The notes: a model not told the origin generated them from the letters alone. Counted from the first letter of the stretch, positions 17,893 through 28,623 are shown. The stretch: 64,000 nucleotides of DNA from Sinomicrobium weinanense (GCF_018863395.1 NZ_JAHKRR010000005.1:1-64000), one strand, 5' to 3'. Numbers and translations are program-made.

Positions 17893-18501
17893 ATGAAGCT
17901 GTTAAAGAAGATTTTAGACATTATAAACAAGCCGCAGGATGCTGAAGATTCCATTGAAGGGAGAGGTAAGTTTATGCCTAATATCGATCTTCCTGTAGAT
18001 GAAAAGTTTACCATAAACTTTAAGAAGAACGGAGGCAAATTCATTTATTGCGACTCTATTGAAGAAATATATGACAGTTTCCGGAGCATTCTCACCGAAA
18101 ACGACTGGATTGATAAGAAGATTTTCTGTGTAAATTCAAGACTCAAGGAAAAATTCCAGAAACTAGGAGGGCACTTTTCCACCAGCCTGCAGGGAAGTTG
18201 TTCTTTTATCACTACCTGCGAAAACCTGGTCGCCGATAACGGTTCTATACTGGTTAGTTCTAACCAGATAGGAGAACTCAAGCTACACGACCTGCCCGAT
18301 AATTTAATTCTGTTTGCCACCACCAGCCAGCTGGTAAACACTATCGGGGAAGGCCTCAGGGGCATCAAAAACAAGAATAAAGACCATATCCCCACCAATA
18401 TCACTACAATCAAGCACTTCAACACACAGGGAGAAAAGAACTTTCTTAACTACGGGAGTAACACAAAAAACCTATATTTGCTCCTCCTGGAAGATTTGTA
18501 G
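17893..18501 (+). CDS. LUD (LutB/LutC-like) domain protein
   Basis: Protein of 202 residues of the LUD domain family, related to LutC of the lactate utilisation system, but without iron-sulfur Cys motifs and without lutA or lutB nearby. Features are ADNGSILVSSNQ and the loop LILFATTSQLVNTIGEGLRG. It lies between ftsH and cdsA, one base from the latter, so its job is probably unrelated to lactate; it is not known. Cytosolic. Confidence 0.8.
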   Translation: MKLLKKILDIINKPQDAEDSIEGRGKFMPNIDLPVDEKFTINFKKNGGKFIYCDSIEEIYDSFRSILTENDWIDKKIFCVNSRLKEKFQKLGGHFSTSLQGSCSFITTCENLVADNGSILVSSNQIGELKLHDLPDNLILFATTSQLVNTIGEGLRGIKNKNKDHIPTNITTIKHFNTQGEKNFLNYGSNTKNLYLLLLEDL

Positions 18502-18502
18502 A

Positions 18503-19315
18503 ATGAAAAACCTCCTTACGCGTTCCATTACGGGAATCCTGTACGTTTTCCTGTTATTATCGGCAGTATTCCTGAGCAGTGATGCTTTCGATTTCCTGTT
18601 CCTGTCTTTCGGGCTGATATGCATATACGAATTTAAAAAACTCATCAAACTAAGCGGATATTACATCTTTATTGCTTTTTTACTGTTGTGGTGGTTATTC
18701 GTTCACCTTGTGCAGGGAGAAACAGCAGTGTTCTTTCTCCTTTTCGTAACCCTTGCGGTAAACCTGCTTCTTATTGCCCTTTTGCTGTCCGGAAAACAGT
18801 TCAAGCTCCCGAAAAACTATTACAAATTCATCATTGCGTTGTTCTATATCGGAGGAGGTTGTATTTTTCTCACCATGATCCCCTATCACAATCATAATAA
18901 TTCCTTTGCCAAGTTTATAATTATTGGTATTTTTATATTGGTATGGGTCAACGACACTTTTGCCTATATTGTAGGTAAGAGTGTAGGAAGAACTAAATTA
19001 CTGGCCAGTGTATCCCCCAACAAAACCGTCGAGGGATTTGTAGGCGGAATGACCTTTTCTCTTATTGCAGCTTATATCATTGCCCTGTATAACCACGACC
19101 TGGAGACAATACATTGGATGATCCTTGCCGCGGTCGTCGTTATCACAGGAAGCCTGGGAGATTTGATCGAGTCTAAGTTTAAGCGGTTGGCAGGTGTAAA
19201 AGACAGCGGGGCTATACTACCGGGGCACGGAGGGCTCCTGGACAGGCTGGACAGCCTTATTTTTCTCGCGCCTTTTACCTATCTGACCTTACAATTATTT
19301 ATCTATGTTTCATAA
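18503..19315 (+). CDS. cdsA: Phosphatidate cytidylyltransferase
   Basis: Integral membrane enzyme of 270 residues with about eight hydrophobic segments; it makes CDP-diacylglycerol from phosphatidate and CTP. The C-terminal signature is intact: SPNKTVEGFVGG and GDLIESKFKRLAGVKDSG, then LPGHGGLLDRLDSL with the metal-binding Asp residues. It overlaps psd by 11 bases, coupling two steps of phosphatidylethanolamine synthesis. Confidence 0.95.
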   Translation: MKNLLTRSITGILYVFLLLSAVFLSSDAFDFLFLSFGLICIYEFKKLIKLSGYYIFIAFLLLWWLFVHLVQGETAVFFLLFVTLAVNLLLIALLLSGKQFKLPKNYYKFIIALFYIGGGCIFLTMIPYHNHNNSFAKFIIIGIFILVWVNDTFAYIVGKSVGRTKLLASVSPNKTVEGFVGGMTFSLIAAYIIALYNHDLETIHWMILAAVVVITGSLGDLIESKFKRLAGVKDSGAILPGHGGLLDRLDSLIFLAPFTYLTLQLFIYVS

Positions 19316-19955
19316 AGAAGGGCATAAAATAATTATTATCACCTTTTTGCTGGTCGTAGCCATTGCATTGGGTGCCGAGTATTTCATTTCCATATCCTGG
19401 CTTCAGGTTGCCGTTCAGATCCTGGCGCTCATTTTGCTTATACTTATTCTCCAGTTCTTCCGGAATCCCAAAAGACAGACCCCGCATAACGACGAACACA
19501 TTATAGCGCCTGTCGATGGCAAAGTCGTGGTCATTGAAGAGGTTTACGAAAAGGAATATTTTAAAGATAAGCGCCTCCAGGTATCCATCTTTATGTCTCC
19601 CATAAATGTACATGTTACGCGCTATGCTCTTGGTGGCGAAGTAGTTTACAGCAAATATCATCCCGGGAAATATCTCGTAGCCTGGCACCCCAAATCGTCC
19701 GAAGACAATGAAAGGACCACGGTAGTCGTAAAAAATCGCATCTGGGGCGAAGTACTTTACAAGCAAATAGCCGGAGCCATGGCAAAACGTATTGTAAACT
19801 ATGCCAAACCCGGCAAACAAGTGGTCCAGGGAGAAGATGCCGGCTTTATTAAATTTGGTTCGCGGGTAGACCTTTTACTGCCTCCCGGCACAAAAATGAA
19901 GGTCAACCTCCATCAACATGTCAAAGGAGGAATAGATGTCATTGCAGAAAAATAA
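19305..19955 (+). CDS. psd: Phosphatidylserine decarboxylase
   Basis: Protein of 216 residues, the short Psd form, which converts phosphatidylserine to phosphatidylethanolamine. Two N-terminal membrane segments (about 9-58). The self-cleavage site giving the pyruvoyl group is FGSRVD (Gly-Ser near residues 184-185). HVTRYALGGEV and HPGK are also family features. It starts inside the end of cdsA. A phosphatidylserine synthase gene is not in the window. Confidence 0.94.
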   Translation: MFHKEGHKIIIITFLLVVAIALGAEYFISISWLQVAVQILALILLILILQFFRNPKRQTPHNDEHIIAPVDGKVVVIEEVYEKEYFKDKRLQVSIFMSPINVHVTRYALGGEVVYSKYHPGKYLVAWHPKSSEDNERTTVVVKNRIWGEVLYKQIAGAMAKRIVNYAKPGKQVVQGEDAGFIKFGSRVDLLLPPGTKMKVNLHQHVKGGIDVIAEK

Positions 19956-19986
19956 CAACACAGTATTGCAACAACAATCCGGTAAA

Positions 19987-20250
19987 ATGACTGACGAAGC
20001 ATTAAACAACGCTTTTGACGAGGCTGTAGAACTCGTAAACAACTACACGGACCCTTTACCTGCCGATTTCTTGTTACGTCTTTACGCCTACTATAAAATA
20101 GCAAACAGGAACTACGACAATCCCGGTAGCCGAAAACCCCTTATCAATGCATTCAAGGCCAATGCTCTTTTCCAGGCCAGGAATATCAGCGAAAGGGAAG
20201 CCAAGGAAAAGTATGTGCGATTGGTGCACGCTCACCTCAAGGACAAATAA
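19987..20250 (+). CDS. Acyl-CoA-binding protein
   Basis: Small four-helix protein of 87 residues that carries long-chain acyl-CoA in the cytosol. The ACBP pattern is clear: LNNAFDEAVELVNNYTDP, LLRLYAYYKIANR and KYVRLV. An in-frame ATG at 19936 would overlap psd and add a 17-residue polar tail; I prefer ATG 19987, which matches the family start. It ends the ftsH-cdsA-psd run. Confidence 0.88.
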   Translation: MTDEALNNAFDEAVELVNNYTDPLPADFLLRLYAYYKIANRNYDNPGSRKPLINAFKANALFQARNISEREAKEKYVRLVHAHLKDK

Positions 20251-20811
20251 ACGGTATTATCTATCATATTCCCTGAAAATAATTCATTGAATAAAACTGG
20301 GATCGACCATCCCGGAACAAACTCACGAGACATTCAAACAAACAAGCCTTAGCTTTAGCTTATTTTGACAAAGCTCACAATACAGCGCATTTCGATGCAA
20401 AGAATCGGGGAATTAAACCCACTTGGTCAGATAACCATCTACACAGCCCTCTTACAATAACTCGCAATACGTCGTATTTTTCACCCGGACAACATAATCT
20501 TGACTTGTAAGCTGTCCTGACATTACAGGCAATAGCCGTTACCCGAAACTGTTTCACAAGACCACAAAGCAATCGCTCCCACCTGTTTTTCCTCTGTGAA
20601 TCTCCGAGTTTCTCTGTGCAACCCCCAGAAGTGTAATGTATTTACCCTGATATTCTCTCCAGGTATTTTGTTTCACTACTCTCCCGTACATTATACACAT
20701 TTTGAAAAATTTCCAGGACAACTAATCCGACCTGCCAACAATTGCGTATAAACACTCTCACTCTTCGATAAAACCTTTATGATCGCATTTCAGCATATGT
20801 TTTTAAAATAA
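20251..20811. other. 560-base spacer without a gene
   Basis: No convincing coding frame or RNA gene. It contains a single-arm word repeat CTCTGTGAATCTCCGAGTTT with CTCTGTG (20591-20617), of the kind described elsewhere in the window, and otherwise nothing I can name. Confidence 0.5.
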
Positions 20812-20844
20812 AAAACCCCCGGGGAATGGATCCCCGGGGGTTTT
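20812..20844. terminator. Strong hairpin terminator after ompA
   Basis: AAAACCCCCGGGG (20812-20824), 7-base loop, CCCCGGGGGTTTT (20832-20844). It has A/T tracts on both sides and lies 23 bases beyond the ompA stop on the minus strand; it can also stop transcription from the left. Confidence 0.85.
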
Positions 20845-20866
20845 ATTTATTTTTTGAAATCAGTTG

Positions 20867-22168
20867 TTACTTCAGTTTGAAAGTAACCCTTCTTACGATC
20901 TGACGTGCATTTGCAGAACCTTTGTCTACACTGCTATCGATACCTTGACCGCTGTAAGACAGTCTAGACTCTTCTATTCCAGAAGAAACCAGTATATCGT
21001 ATACTGCTTTAGCTCTTCTTTCAGACAATGAAGTATTGTACTGGCTATCTCCTCCGATCTCATCAGCATATCCGAGCAGTTCTGCTTGTGCAGAAGGATT
21101 CTCGTTCATATACTTGATCAGGTAGTTGATGGCGTCGAATGAATATACAGCCGGTTTGCTGCTGTTAAATCCGAAGTATACATTTACGTATCCGTCTTCT
21201 ATCAGTCTCTTAACAGGATCTCCTCCGTCGCCAAGACCTTCCAGGCTTTCTTTAGATGCATAACGCATGTCCATAGCGCTTTCGAGATCATCCGGAATAC
21301 CGTTTTCGTTCAGGTCGTTAGCTTTACCGTATCGGTCAACAGAAACTCCTGTAGGAGTATTTGGCTCCTGATCCAGGTAATCCGGCACTCCGTCCCTGTC
21401 AGTATCCTGAAGCATTCCTTCGATATCATCAACACGTGTTGCGAGTTGATTAAGTGCTTCGTTTTCTCTCAGGTACCAGTCAGCATGTTGTTTTGCCTTT
21501 CCAAGGTAGAAAGAAACACCCACTGTTGCATTGAACATAATACCGTCGAAACCACGGGTAGAGGTTTTCTTCATACCATCAAAAGTATAATCCTGGCGGC
21601 TGTGGGCCAATGTAGTAAAATCAGCATTCAATACTACACGATCGCTGAGCTTCACCTGTCCGGTAAGACCGGCGATCCAGTTCATCATTTGGTCGTGGTC
21701 ATCAGAAATAGGACCCTGGTCTGGTCGCAGTTGCGAATAACCGGCACCGGCATGTCCCAAAAGGTTAAAAGTCCTGGTCCATGTCTCCCAGTTCATGATC
21801 CTACCCAGGTTGGCAACACCTTGTAAACTCACCCTGTAATACTTAGTATCAAATTCCTTGGAATCTTCATCATTTTCGAACTTGTCGTACCCTACATCCA
21901 GTTTCAAACCGAATTTTTCGTTGAACATGTATCGTCCCGCCAAATCCAAGTGAAGAAGATCCGGAGTGTTGGTATAATAACCGCTAGCCAAAGGCCTCAT
22001 CGGTTTATTAACCCCGCCGTTGATCTCGATAGACCATTTATTAAAATTGTCTTGAGTCATAACGTCTATACCACCCTCGTCTTGTACATCGGTAGTATCC
22101 GCCTCCTGTGCAGTAACGCCAGTAGCAAATAATCCTACAAACAGTGACGTAAACATTAATTTTTTCAT
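20867..22168 (-). CDS. OmpA family outer-membrane protein
   Basis: Abundant porin-like protein of 433 residues (start at MKKLMFTSL; the frame opens at 22180 with MIMI). Signal peptide about 1-20. Residues 30-220 alternate like a transmembrane beta-barrel. A calcium-binding thrombospondin-type-3 linker follows, DTDRDGVPDYLDQEPNTP and DLNENGIPDDLE. The C-terminal OmpA domain (about 315-433) binds peptidoglycan, with LLGYADEIGG and LSERRAKAVYDIL. Monocistronic, with a strong terminator and a long AT-rich leader, which fits a highly expressed gene. Confidence 0.94.
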   Translation of the reverse strand: MKKLMFTSLFVGLFATGVTAQEADTTDVQDEGGIDVMTQDNFNKWSIEINGGVNKPMRPLASGYYTNTPDLLHLDLAGRYMFNEKFGLKLDVGYDKFENDEDSKEFDTKYYRVSLQGVANLGRIMNWETWTRTFNLLGHAGAGYSQLRPDQGPISDDHDQMMNWIAGLTGQVKLSDRVVLNADFTTLAHSRQDYTFDGMKKTSTRGFDGIMFNATVGVSFYLGKAKQHADWYLRENEALNQLATRVDDIEGMLQDTDRDGVPDYLDQEPNTPTGVSVDRYGKANDLNENGIPDDLESAMDMRYASKESLEGLGDGGDPVKRLIEDGYVNVYFGFNSSKPAVYSFDAINYLIKYMNENPSAQAELLGYADEIGGDSQYNTSLSERRAKAVYDILVSSGIEESRLSYSGQGIDSSVDKGSANARQIVRRVTFKLK

Positions 22169-22434
22169 AATCATAATCAAGTGTTTAGTAAAAAAAATTT
22201 CTTAAATATTGTTTCCTAAATATACGAATGTTAATGCGAATGTAATACAGTTTTCTCAAAATTTAATAACTTTTTTCATCTTTTTTTGACATATTGCCCC
22301 TTACTCAAAGGGATTCAAAATGAAAAAATAAAAATAAAGCACTGTATTACAATGCATTATGAATTGAAAAATGTCAAAGAGCGAAATTCGCAACAATTAA
22401 TACAAATAAACAAAAATTGTAAGAATTATCTTAA

Positions 22435-25074
22435 TTAGTTTTGCAGATTGGACAAACTTTCCCTGATCGTTGTAATCTTGGCAATGGCGTCCGCTTCTTT
22501 TTGTCTTTCCACAGCCACCACTTTTTCCGGCGCATTATTCACAAAACGTTCATTAGACAGTTTGGCCCTTACAGATTTTAAGAAACCTTCCACATAGGAC
22601 AACTCTTCTTTCAGTTTCCTGACCTCACCTTCCACATCTACCGATCCGTTGACCGGGATAAAGTATTCATATGCCCCTACGCGGAATGATACACTTCCTT
22701 CAGTTTTTTCGGTACCGTAATGTATTTCCGAAATATTCCCCAGTTTGCGTATTACCGCATCCAGGAAACCTGCCATATCCGTGCTGTTACCTGCCGTATA
22801 AAGGGATAATTCTTCCTTAAAGGCTATGTTCTTCTCTTTTCTCACCGTACGGATCCCTGAAATAACCTCCATAACCAGGGAAAAACCGTTCAGCAAGGCT
22901 TCGTCGGGCTTTACCGGTTCCGGCCACTGTGCTACCACAAGCGCCTCTTCCGGCTTGCGACTTTCCATGTGCTGCCATATTTCTTCAGTGAGAAAAGGCA
23001 TAAAGGGATGTAATATTTTCAGATTCTCCTCAAATAGCGTTATGGTTTTTTCGTATGTTTCATGGCTTATTGGCTTGCCATATGCCGGTTTTACCATTTC
23101 CAGGTACCAGGAACAGAAGTCGTCCCAGATCAGTTTATAGGTGGCCATAAGCGCGTCGGAAATCCGGTATTTGGAAAAATGATCTTCTATTTCCTTCAGA
23201 GCCTGCCCGAATTTTGACCTGTACCAGTTTATGGCTATTTCTGCCACATCTTCCTGTTTTTCGGTATCAGAAACCTCCCATCCCTTAACCAGCCGGAAAG
23301 CATTCCATATTTTATTGGTAAATCCTTTTCCCTGCTGGCAAAGTGCTTCGTCAAACAGCAAATCGTTGCCCGCAGCGGAACTCAATAGCAACCCTACCCG
23401 CACTCCATCTGCTCCATATTTCTCTATGAGCTTCAGGGCGTCGGGGGAATTACCCAGGGACTTGGACATCTTTCTCCGCTGACTATCCCGCACCAAACCG
23501 GTAAGATAAACATTGGTAAAAGGTTTTTCTTCGCGGTATTCATAACCTGCAATGATCATCCTCGCCACCCAGAAAAACAGGATATCCGGGCCTGTAACCA
23601 GATCATTAGTGGGGTAATAATACTGTATTTCCTTGTTCTCCGGCTCCAGGACCCCCTTAAAAAGGCTGATCGGCCATAGCCAGGAAGAGAACCAGGTGTC
23701 CAGAACATCGGGGTCCTGGGTAAGATCGGAAAGCGAAAGTGAAGGGTTCCCCGTTCTCTCCCGGGCAAGTTCCAACGCTTCTTCACTACTTTCCGCTACC
23801 ACAAAATCTTCTTTGCCTTCTCCATAATAATACGCGGGTACCTGTTGCCCCCACCAGAGTTGCCGGGAAATGTTCCAGTCCCGGATGTTTTCCATCCAAT
23901 GCCTGTAAGTATTTTCAAATTTTTTCGGAAACAGTTTTATTTCTTCATCTTCGAGTACTGCCTTCAGGGCAGGTTTTACCAATTCTTCCATTTTAAGGAA
24001 CCACTGGTCCGAAAGGCGGGGTTCTATAACAGCCCTGGTCCGTTCTGAAGTACCTACTTTATTTATATGGGTCTCGGTTTTTACCAGATATCCCTTTTCT
24101 TCTAATTCACGGGAGATCTCCTTTCTTACAACAAAGCGGTCTTTTCCCCTATAATGAAGGCCGTAATGATTAAGCGTAGCATCATCATTAAAAATATCGA
24201 TAACCTCAAGGCTGTGCTTGTCCCCGAGATTCTTATCGTTCACGTCGTGGGCCGGTGTTACTTTGAGGCATCCGGTACCGAACTCCATATCCACATATTC
24301 GTCTGCAATAATGGGGATTTCCCGGTCACATACAGGAACGATCGCCTTTTTACCTATTAAATGCTGGTAGCGCTCATCATCCGGATTGACACATATGGCA
24401 GTATCTCCCAATATAGTTTCCGGGCGTGTTGTGGCAATAATGACCTTTTCATCCGTTCCTTTGATCGGATAGGCCAGATAATAAAGCAGTCCCTGCCTTT
24501 CCTCGTGGATCACTTCTTCATCAGACAAGGTTGTCTTTGCCTCGGGGTCCCAGTTTACCATACGATGCCCCCGGTAGATCAATTTTTTATTATAAAGGTC
24601 TACGAAAACCCTGATCACAGAGGCTGACATATCGTCATCCATGGTGAACTTGGTCCGCTCCCAGTCGCACGAAGCACCGAGTTTTTTCAATTGTTCCAGG
24701 ATAATACCGCCGTATTCCCGCGTCCATTCCCAGGCTTGTTCGAGGAACTCCTCCCTGCTGAGATCGGATTTTTCCATTCCCTTTTCCTTCAGCCTGGCCA
24801 CAACCTTGGCTTCCGTAGCTATGGAAGCATGGTCTGTCCCCGGCACCCAACATGCATTATACCCCCTGAGTCGCGCCCGGCGGATCAACACATCCTGTAT
24901 GGTATTGTTGAGCATATGCCCCATATGCAGCACACCTGTAACGTTCGGTGGAGGTATAACAATGGTATAGGGCTCGCGATCGTCGGGTTCTGAATGAAAA
25001 TAACGATTCTCTATCCAGTAATTATACCACTTATCCTCTACTTTTGCGGCATCGTATCTTGACGGAATATTCAT
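22435..25074 (-). CDS. valS: Valine--tRNA ligase
   Basis: Class I aminoacyl-tRNA synthetase of 879 residues. The HIGH box reads [16 protein letters not shown] (about residues 36-51) and the KMSKS box [13 protein letters not shown]. The editing domain (about 190-350) and the tRNA-binding and C-terminal coiled-coil arm ([36 protein letters not shown]) are present. I start at ATG 25074 (MNIPSRYD) because the 11 extra residues upstream depend on a TTG codon that lies in the promoter's -7 box. Confidence 0.96.
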   Translation of the reverse strand: MNIPSRYDAAKVEDKWYNYWIENRYFHSEPDDREPYTIVIPPPNVTGVLHMGHMLNNTIQDVLIRRARLRGYNACWVPGTDHASIATEAKVVARLKEKGMEKSDLSREEFLEQAWEWTREYGGIILEQLKKLGASCDWERTKFTMDDDMSASVIRVFVDLYNKKLIYRGHRMVNWDPEAKTTLSDEEVIHEERQGLLYYLAYPIKGTDEKVIIATTRPETILGDTAICVNPDDERYQHLIGKKAIVPVCDREIPIIADEYVDMEFGTGCLKVTPAHDVNDKNLGDKHSLEVIDIFNDDATLNHYGLHYRGKDRFVVRKEISRELEEKGYLVKTETHINKVGTSERTRAVIEPRLSDQWFLKMEELVKPALKAVLEDEEIKLFPKKFENTYRHWMENIRDWNISRQLWWGQQVPAYYYGEGKEDFVVAESSEEALELARERTGNPSLSLSDLTQDPDVLDTWFSSWLWPISLFKGVLEPENKEIQYYYPTNDLVTGPDILFFWVARMIIAGYEYREEKPFTNVYLTGLVRDSQRRKMSKSLGNSPDALKLIEKYGADGVRVGLLLSSAAGNDLLFDEALCQQGKGFTNKIWNAFRLVKGWEVSDTEKQEDVAEIAINWYRSKFGQALKEIEDHFSKYRISDALMATYKLIWDDFCSWYLEMVKPAYGKPISHETYEKTITLFEENLKILHPFMPFLTEEIWQHMESRKPEEALVVAQWPEPVKPDEALLNGFSLVMEVISGIRTVRKEKNIAFKEELSLYTAGNSTDMAGFLDAVIRKLGNISEIHYGTEKTEGSVSFRVGAYEYFIPVNGSVDVEGEVRKLKEELSYVEGFLKSVRAKLSNERFVNNAPEKVVAVERQKEADAIAKITTIRESLSNLQN

Positions 25075-25104
25075 GTTTTGGAACGATTTTTGACTTTGAT
25101 TGGG

Positions 25105-25112
25105 CAAAAGTA
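25105..25112 (-). promoter_or_regulatory. -7 box of valS
   Basis: TACTTTTG on the minus strand, 30 bases before ATG 25074. It overlaps the TTG codon that would open the longer valS frame. The -33 element is poor. Confidence 0.5.
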
Positions 25113-25195
25113 GTCATATCTGTAATATTATAAAAGCCCGGTAAACAAAGAAAACAAACATAAAAGGGCTGTACCTGACCAGGAAAACAGGTCTT

Positions 25196-25203
25196 TAATT
25201 TTG
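25196..25203 (+). promoter_or_regulatory. -7 box of the DUF1573 gene
   Basis: TAATTTTG fits TAnnTTTG and gives a leader of about 90 bases to the DUF1573 start. No clear -33. Confidence 0.4.
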
Positions 25204-25300
25204 CAGAAGTGGAAAAAGTGTTTAATTTTAGCGCTTGTTACAAACTTAAAAAGTTACAAAAACAGGCTGTTTTTTAAAGACAGCCACAAATTTTAAACTT

Positions 25301-25687
25301 ATGAAAAAGTTAGCAATCTTTCTGTTTGTGAGTACGTTTGCCCTAGCCGTACACGCACAAGAAAAAGTAGCGAAAATTGAATTCAAGGAAGATACCATAG
25401 ACTATGGAGAAATCGCCCAGGGAAGTAACGGTGTTCGTGTATTTGAATTTACAAATACAGGAAATGCCCCCCTGGTCATATCTAACGTTTCCAGCTCTTG
25501 CGGTTGTACAGTACCCAAATGGACCTCTAATCCGGTACAACCCGGTAAAAAGGGAACTATTGAGGTAAAATACGACACCAAGAGAGTAGGCCCGATCAGG
25601 AAAACAGTAAATGTGTCTTCCAACGCGGAAACGCCTACGGTTGCCCTCAAGATCAAAGGAAAAGTTCTCGGAGGTAACAGTAAGTAA
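25301..25687 (+). CDS. DUF1573 domain protein, secreted
   Basis: Protein of 128 residues: signal peptide (residues 1-20, LAVHAQ) and one immunoglobulin-like DUF1573 domain with the conserved FEFTNTGNAPLVISNVSSSC and CGCTVPKW, where Cys residues are characteristic. Common in Bacteroidota, function unknown, probably a periplasmic or surface binding module. Monocistronic, ending in a perfect hairpin terminator. Confidence 0.92.
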   Translation: MKKLAIFLFVSTFALAVHAQEKVAKIEFKEDTIDYGEIAQGSNGVRVFEFTNTGNAPLVISNVSSSCGCTVPKWTSNPVQPGKKGTIEVKYDTKRVGPIRKTVNVSSNAETPTVALKIKGKVLGGNSK

Positions 25688-25715
25688 TATACGTTCACAA
25701 AATACAGACAATAAC

Positions 25716-25742
25716 AAAGCTCCCTTTCCGGGAGCTTTTTTT
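25716..25742. terminator. Hairpin terminator between DUF1573 and the PDZ protease
   Basis: AAAGCTCCC (25716-25724), loop TTTCC, GGGAGCTTT (25730-25738) followed by TTTT. It separates two convergent genes. Confidence 0.85.
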
Positions 25743-25776
25743 ATGCCTGAATCTCCTTTGAAAGCTGGTTTCCAGT

Positions 25777-27132
25777 CTACAACACTTTTTTGAGTGCGAA
25801 AGTAAAATCCAAATGCTGTCCTTCCCTTTCAACCTTTAACCGTATTTTTTTACCGGGTTTTTCATTCAGCATCTCTTTAACCTCATGCAGGGAACGCCTG
25901 TACGTAGCTTTTCCGTTTACAGTCAATATAATGTCTCCCCTTTGCAATCCGGCTATAAATGCAGGGCTCCCATCTCTTATCTCTGCTATTTCAAACGCAG
26001 GATGCAGGGAATATTTAAAAAACCGGTCCAATCTTATTTCCACGCCTTCCCCCGGAGATTCATTGGTCTTGCCCCGTCTGATCCCCGACTCCAGTTCTTT
26101 TACTACCCGTATGCCATTGTGCTGCAATTCTATTCCGCTCATATTGTACTTAAAGGGTTGTTTAAAATAGCGATTGCGCCGCAGGGTGAGCTTCCCTTCC
26201 CCATAGTCAAATACGATATTGAACCGCTTCAGCACTTCAGCCCCGAGGCTACCATCCCTTTCGTTCAGGTTTTGCAGGTGCTGTATGGAAACCGAATCCG
26301 GGAAAGCCACTTTAGCTTCCTTTAATTCAAACTGCCCTATTTGCAATTTTTCCACTCTTGCCCTGTCTCCATAAATACTTCCGCTCAATCCCCTTCCCAG
26401 AAAATCCTCGAAATGATTTTCGGGAGTCACCAGATTTTCTTTTTCCTTCCTAAACAGCCACAAAGCATCGCTACTCCCCGAATCGATAAGGAGTTTTACT
26501 TCCAGATCCTTTTGCTCGTTCAGGTCTACGGTTGCCTTGATATAGGGCTTATCGTGAATAATGTCGAGAGGAAAGGTCTGGCATTTTCTGCATGCCCTGT
26601 ACTTATAAGATCCGGGCCTGTAAAACCTTATCCGTTTTCTGGCATAGTTGATCTCCACCACAAAATCCCGAAAGAGTTCAAACCCAATGATCCCGTGTAT
26701 GGGAACTCCGAGCCGGGGCGAAAAATTGATCCCCTGGTCCAGGATGAGGTAAATGTCTTCATTATAGTTTACCACATCTTTTTTTATCCGGAAGATATTG
26801 CTCCTGGCCTTATATGCTTTTATGGCTTCACCACCGCCCAGGCCTCGTATGTAGATCGCTTCGGTATTTTTAAGTTCCAGCGAATCGGCAGAAGTGAGAT
26901 CAAACAATATGGGCTTATTTACTCCGGTATCCAGGATAAAAGACAATTCCACCCCGTTAATCTCTACCGGAATAACGATCAGATTACTGACCAGCTTAAA
27001 CCTTATCGAATAGTAATCTCTGGTTGAGGTCAGGTTAAAATATGACTGCGCACATGATGAGCCACAAAAAAACAATGTCAAAAAAACAGTCAAAATTACG
27101 TTTTTGACAATATTTAATGTAAAAAAATGCAT
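25777..27132 (-). CDS. Aspartyl protease-like protein with PDZ domain
   Basis: Protein of 451 residues exported by a signal peptide (about 1-30, FFCGSSCAQS). Two retropepsin-like halves have active-site motifs FILDTGVNKPILFD (about residue 65) and LLIDSGSSDALW (about residue 215, DSG instead of DTG). A C-terminal PDZ domain (about 365-445) reads GSPAFIAGLQRGDIILTVNG. It is probably a periplasmic peptidase or peptide-binding quality-control protein; substrate unknown. I start at ATG 27132; the frame extends to a GTG at 27147. A distant relative without PDZ is encoded at 55285-56589. Confidence 0.88.
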   Translation of the reverse strand: MHFFTLNIVKNVILTVFLTLFFCGSSCAQSYFNLTSTRDYYSIRFKLVSNLIVIPVEINGVELSFILDTGVNKPILFDLTSADSLELKNTEAIYIRGLGGGEAIKAYKARSNIFRIKKDVVNYNEDIYLILDQGINFSPRLGVPIHGIIGFELFRDFVVEINYARKRIRFYRPGSYKYRACRKCQTFPLDIIHDKPYIKATVDLNEQKDLEVKLLIDSGSSDALWLFRKEKENLVTPENHFEDFLGRGLSGSIYGDRARVEKLQIGQFELKEAKVAFPDSVSIQHLQNLNERDGSLGAEVLKRFNIVFDYGEGKLTLRRNRYFKQPFKYNMSGIELQHNGIRVVKELESGIRRGKTNESPGEGVEIRLDRFFKYSLHPAFEIAEIRDGSPAFIAGLQRGDIILTVNGKATYRRSLHEVKEMLNEKPGKKIRLKVEREGQHLDFTFALKKVL

Positions 27133-27397
27133 AATACTAAGATACACATAAGTTTTGTCTTATAATAACGTATTAAGAAACTATTAAATATTAAGGAATA
27201 ATAATTATCACTTTGTGTGTTGAGGAAAGTATCGGCAGCTCAAAATTATTTCGCAAATTTGCAAAGCCGTTATTCCGGACAGGAAATGTAATCATGTGCC
27301 AATGTGATAATTTAATAATGAGTCATTATCGAATTAGCCCATTAACGAACCGGTACATTTACCAATTGGCAATTAACCCATAAACCACAAAAGTATT

Positions 27398-28600
27398 ATG
27401 CCAGCAATCTCCGACAAAGGCAGGCAAATGCCGGAATCGCCTATTCGAAAATTGGTACCTTATGCCGAAGAGGCCAGGAAAAAAGGCCGTAAAGTCTATC
27501 ACCTCAATATTGGACAGCCCGATATCAAAACCCCGAAAGTGGCCCTGGACGCAGTGAAAAACAACACCATAGAGATCCTGGAATATTCCAGGAGTGAGGG
27601 TTCCGAACAATACCGGGAGAAGATCGCCGGATATTACAAAAACAAGGGGATCGATGTCACCGCCAAAGAGATCATTGTTACCACCGGAGGCTCCGAGGCT
27701 TTGTTGTTTGCCCTGGGGACCGTTGCAGACTACGGGGATGAAGTTATTATCCCGGAACCTTTTTATGCCAATTATAATGGCTTTGCCACAGCTTCTGGTG
27801 TAAAGGTCGTGCCCGTGGTGTCTTCCATAGAAAACAACTTTGCCCTGCCACCCATTGAAGAATTTGAAAAACTCATTACCCCGAAAACACGGGCCATCCT
27901 TATCTGTAACCCCGGGAACCCCACAGGGTACCTTTATTCCAGGGAAGAGATCCGGAAACTGGCCGGGATCGTAAAAAAACACAACCTGTTCCTGATCTCT
28001 GACGAGGTGTACAGGGAATTTGTCTACGACGATTTAGCGCACTATTCCATCATGCAGGAAGAAGGACTGGAAGAGCATGCCATCATGATCGATTCCGTCT
28101 CCAAACGTTACAGCATGTGCGGGGCCCGTATCGGATGTTTCGTATCCAGGAACAAAGAGGTCATTACCACCGCGCTGAAATTTGCCCAGGCGAGACTGTC
28201 TTCCCCCACCTATGCCCAGATAGCCAGCGAAGCCGCCCTGGAAACCCCGCAAAGCTATTTTGACGAGGTCTCCAAAGAATATGTGTCCAGGCGTAACCTG
28301 CTGGTAAGCGAACTGGAAAAGATAGCAGGGGTACGTGTCGCCAAACCCAAAGGCGCATTTTACTGCATCGCCGAACTCCCGGTCAAAAATACCGATGATT
28401 TTGCGAAATGGCTGCTGGAAAGTTTCGAGCTAAACAATGAAACGGTTATGATAGCTCCCGCAGCCGGGTTTTATTCCACTCCCGGAATGGGCACCAACCA
28501 GGTGCGTATTGCCTATATCCTGAAAAAAGAGGATCTGACAGCGGCCATGAACATCCTGAAAGAAGCCCTGGAAGTATATCCGGGCAGGGAAACGTCGTAA
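27398..28600 (+). CDS. Class I/II pyridoxal-phosphate aminotransferase
   Basis: Cytosolic PLP enzyme of 400 residues. The Schiff-base Lys is in DSVSKRYSMCGARIGC (about residue 236), with the substrate-binding pocket elements NIGQPDIKTP, GGSEALLFALG, CNPGNPTGYLYS and SDEVYREFVYD. It belongs to the aspartate/tyrosine aminotransferase (AAT) subfamily; the exact amino acid partner cannot be read from sequence. It ends 23 bases before murB, so the two may be co-transcribed. Confidence 0.92.
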   Translation: MPAISDKGRQMPESPIRKLVPYAEEARKKGRKVYHLNIGQPDIKTPKVALDAVKNNTIEILEYSRSEGSEQYREKIAGYYKNKGIDVTAKEIIVTTGGSEALLFALGTVADYGDEVIIPEPFYANYNGFATASGVKVVPVVSSIENNFALPPIEEFEKLITPKTRAILICNPGNPTGYLYSREEIRKLAGIVKKHNLFLISDEVYREFVYDDLAHYSIMQEEGLEEHAIMIDSVSKRYSMCGARIGCFVSRNKEVITTALKFAQARLSSPTYAQIASEAALETPQSYFDEVSKEYVSRRNLLVSELEKIAGVRVAKPKGAFYCIAELPVKNTDDFAKWLLESFELNNETVMIAPAAGFYSTPGMGTNQVRIAYILKKEDLTAAMNILKEALEVYPGRETS

Positions 28601-28623
28601 AAAGCATCAACAAACTGAAAAGA

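Noticed and set aside
17893-18501. Lactate utilisation function for the LUD protein
   Set aside because: No lutA or lutB neighbour and no iron-sulfur motifs; genomic context is membrane lipid synthesis.
20375-20572. 65-codon minus-strand frame in the 20251-20811 spacer
   Set aside because: No promoter, no family similarity, chance-length frame.
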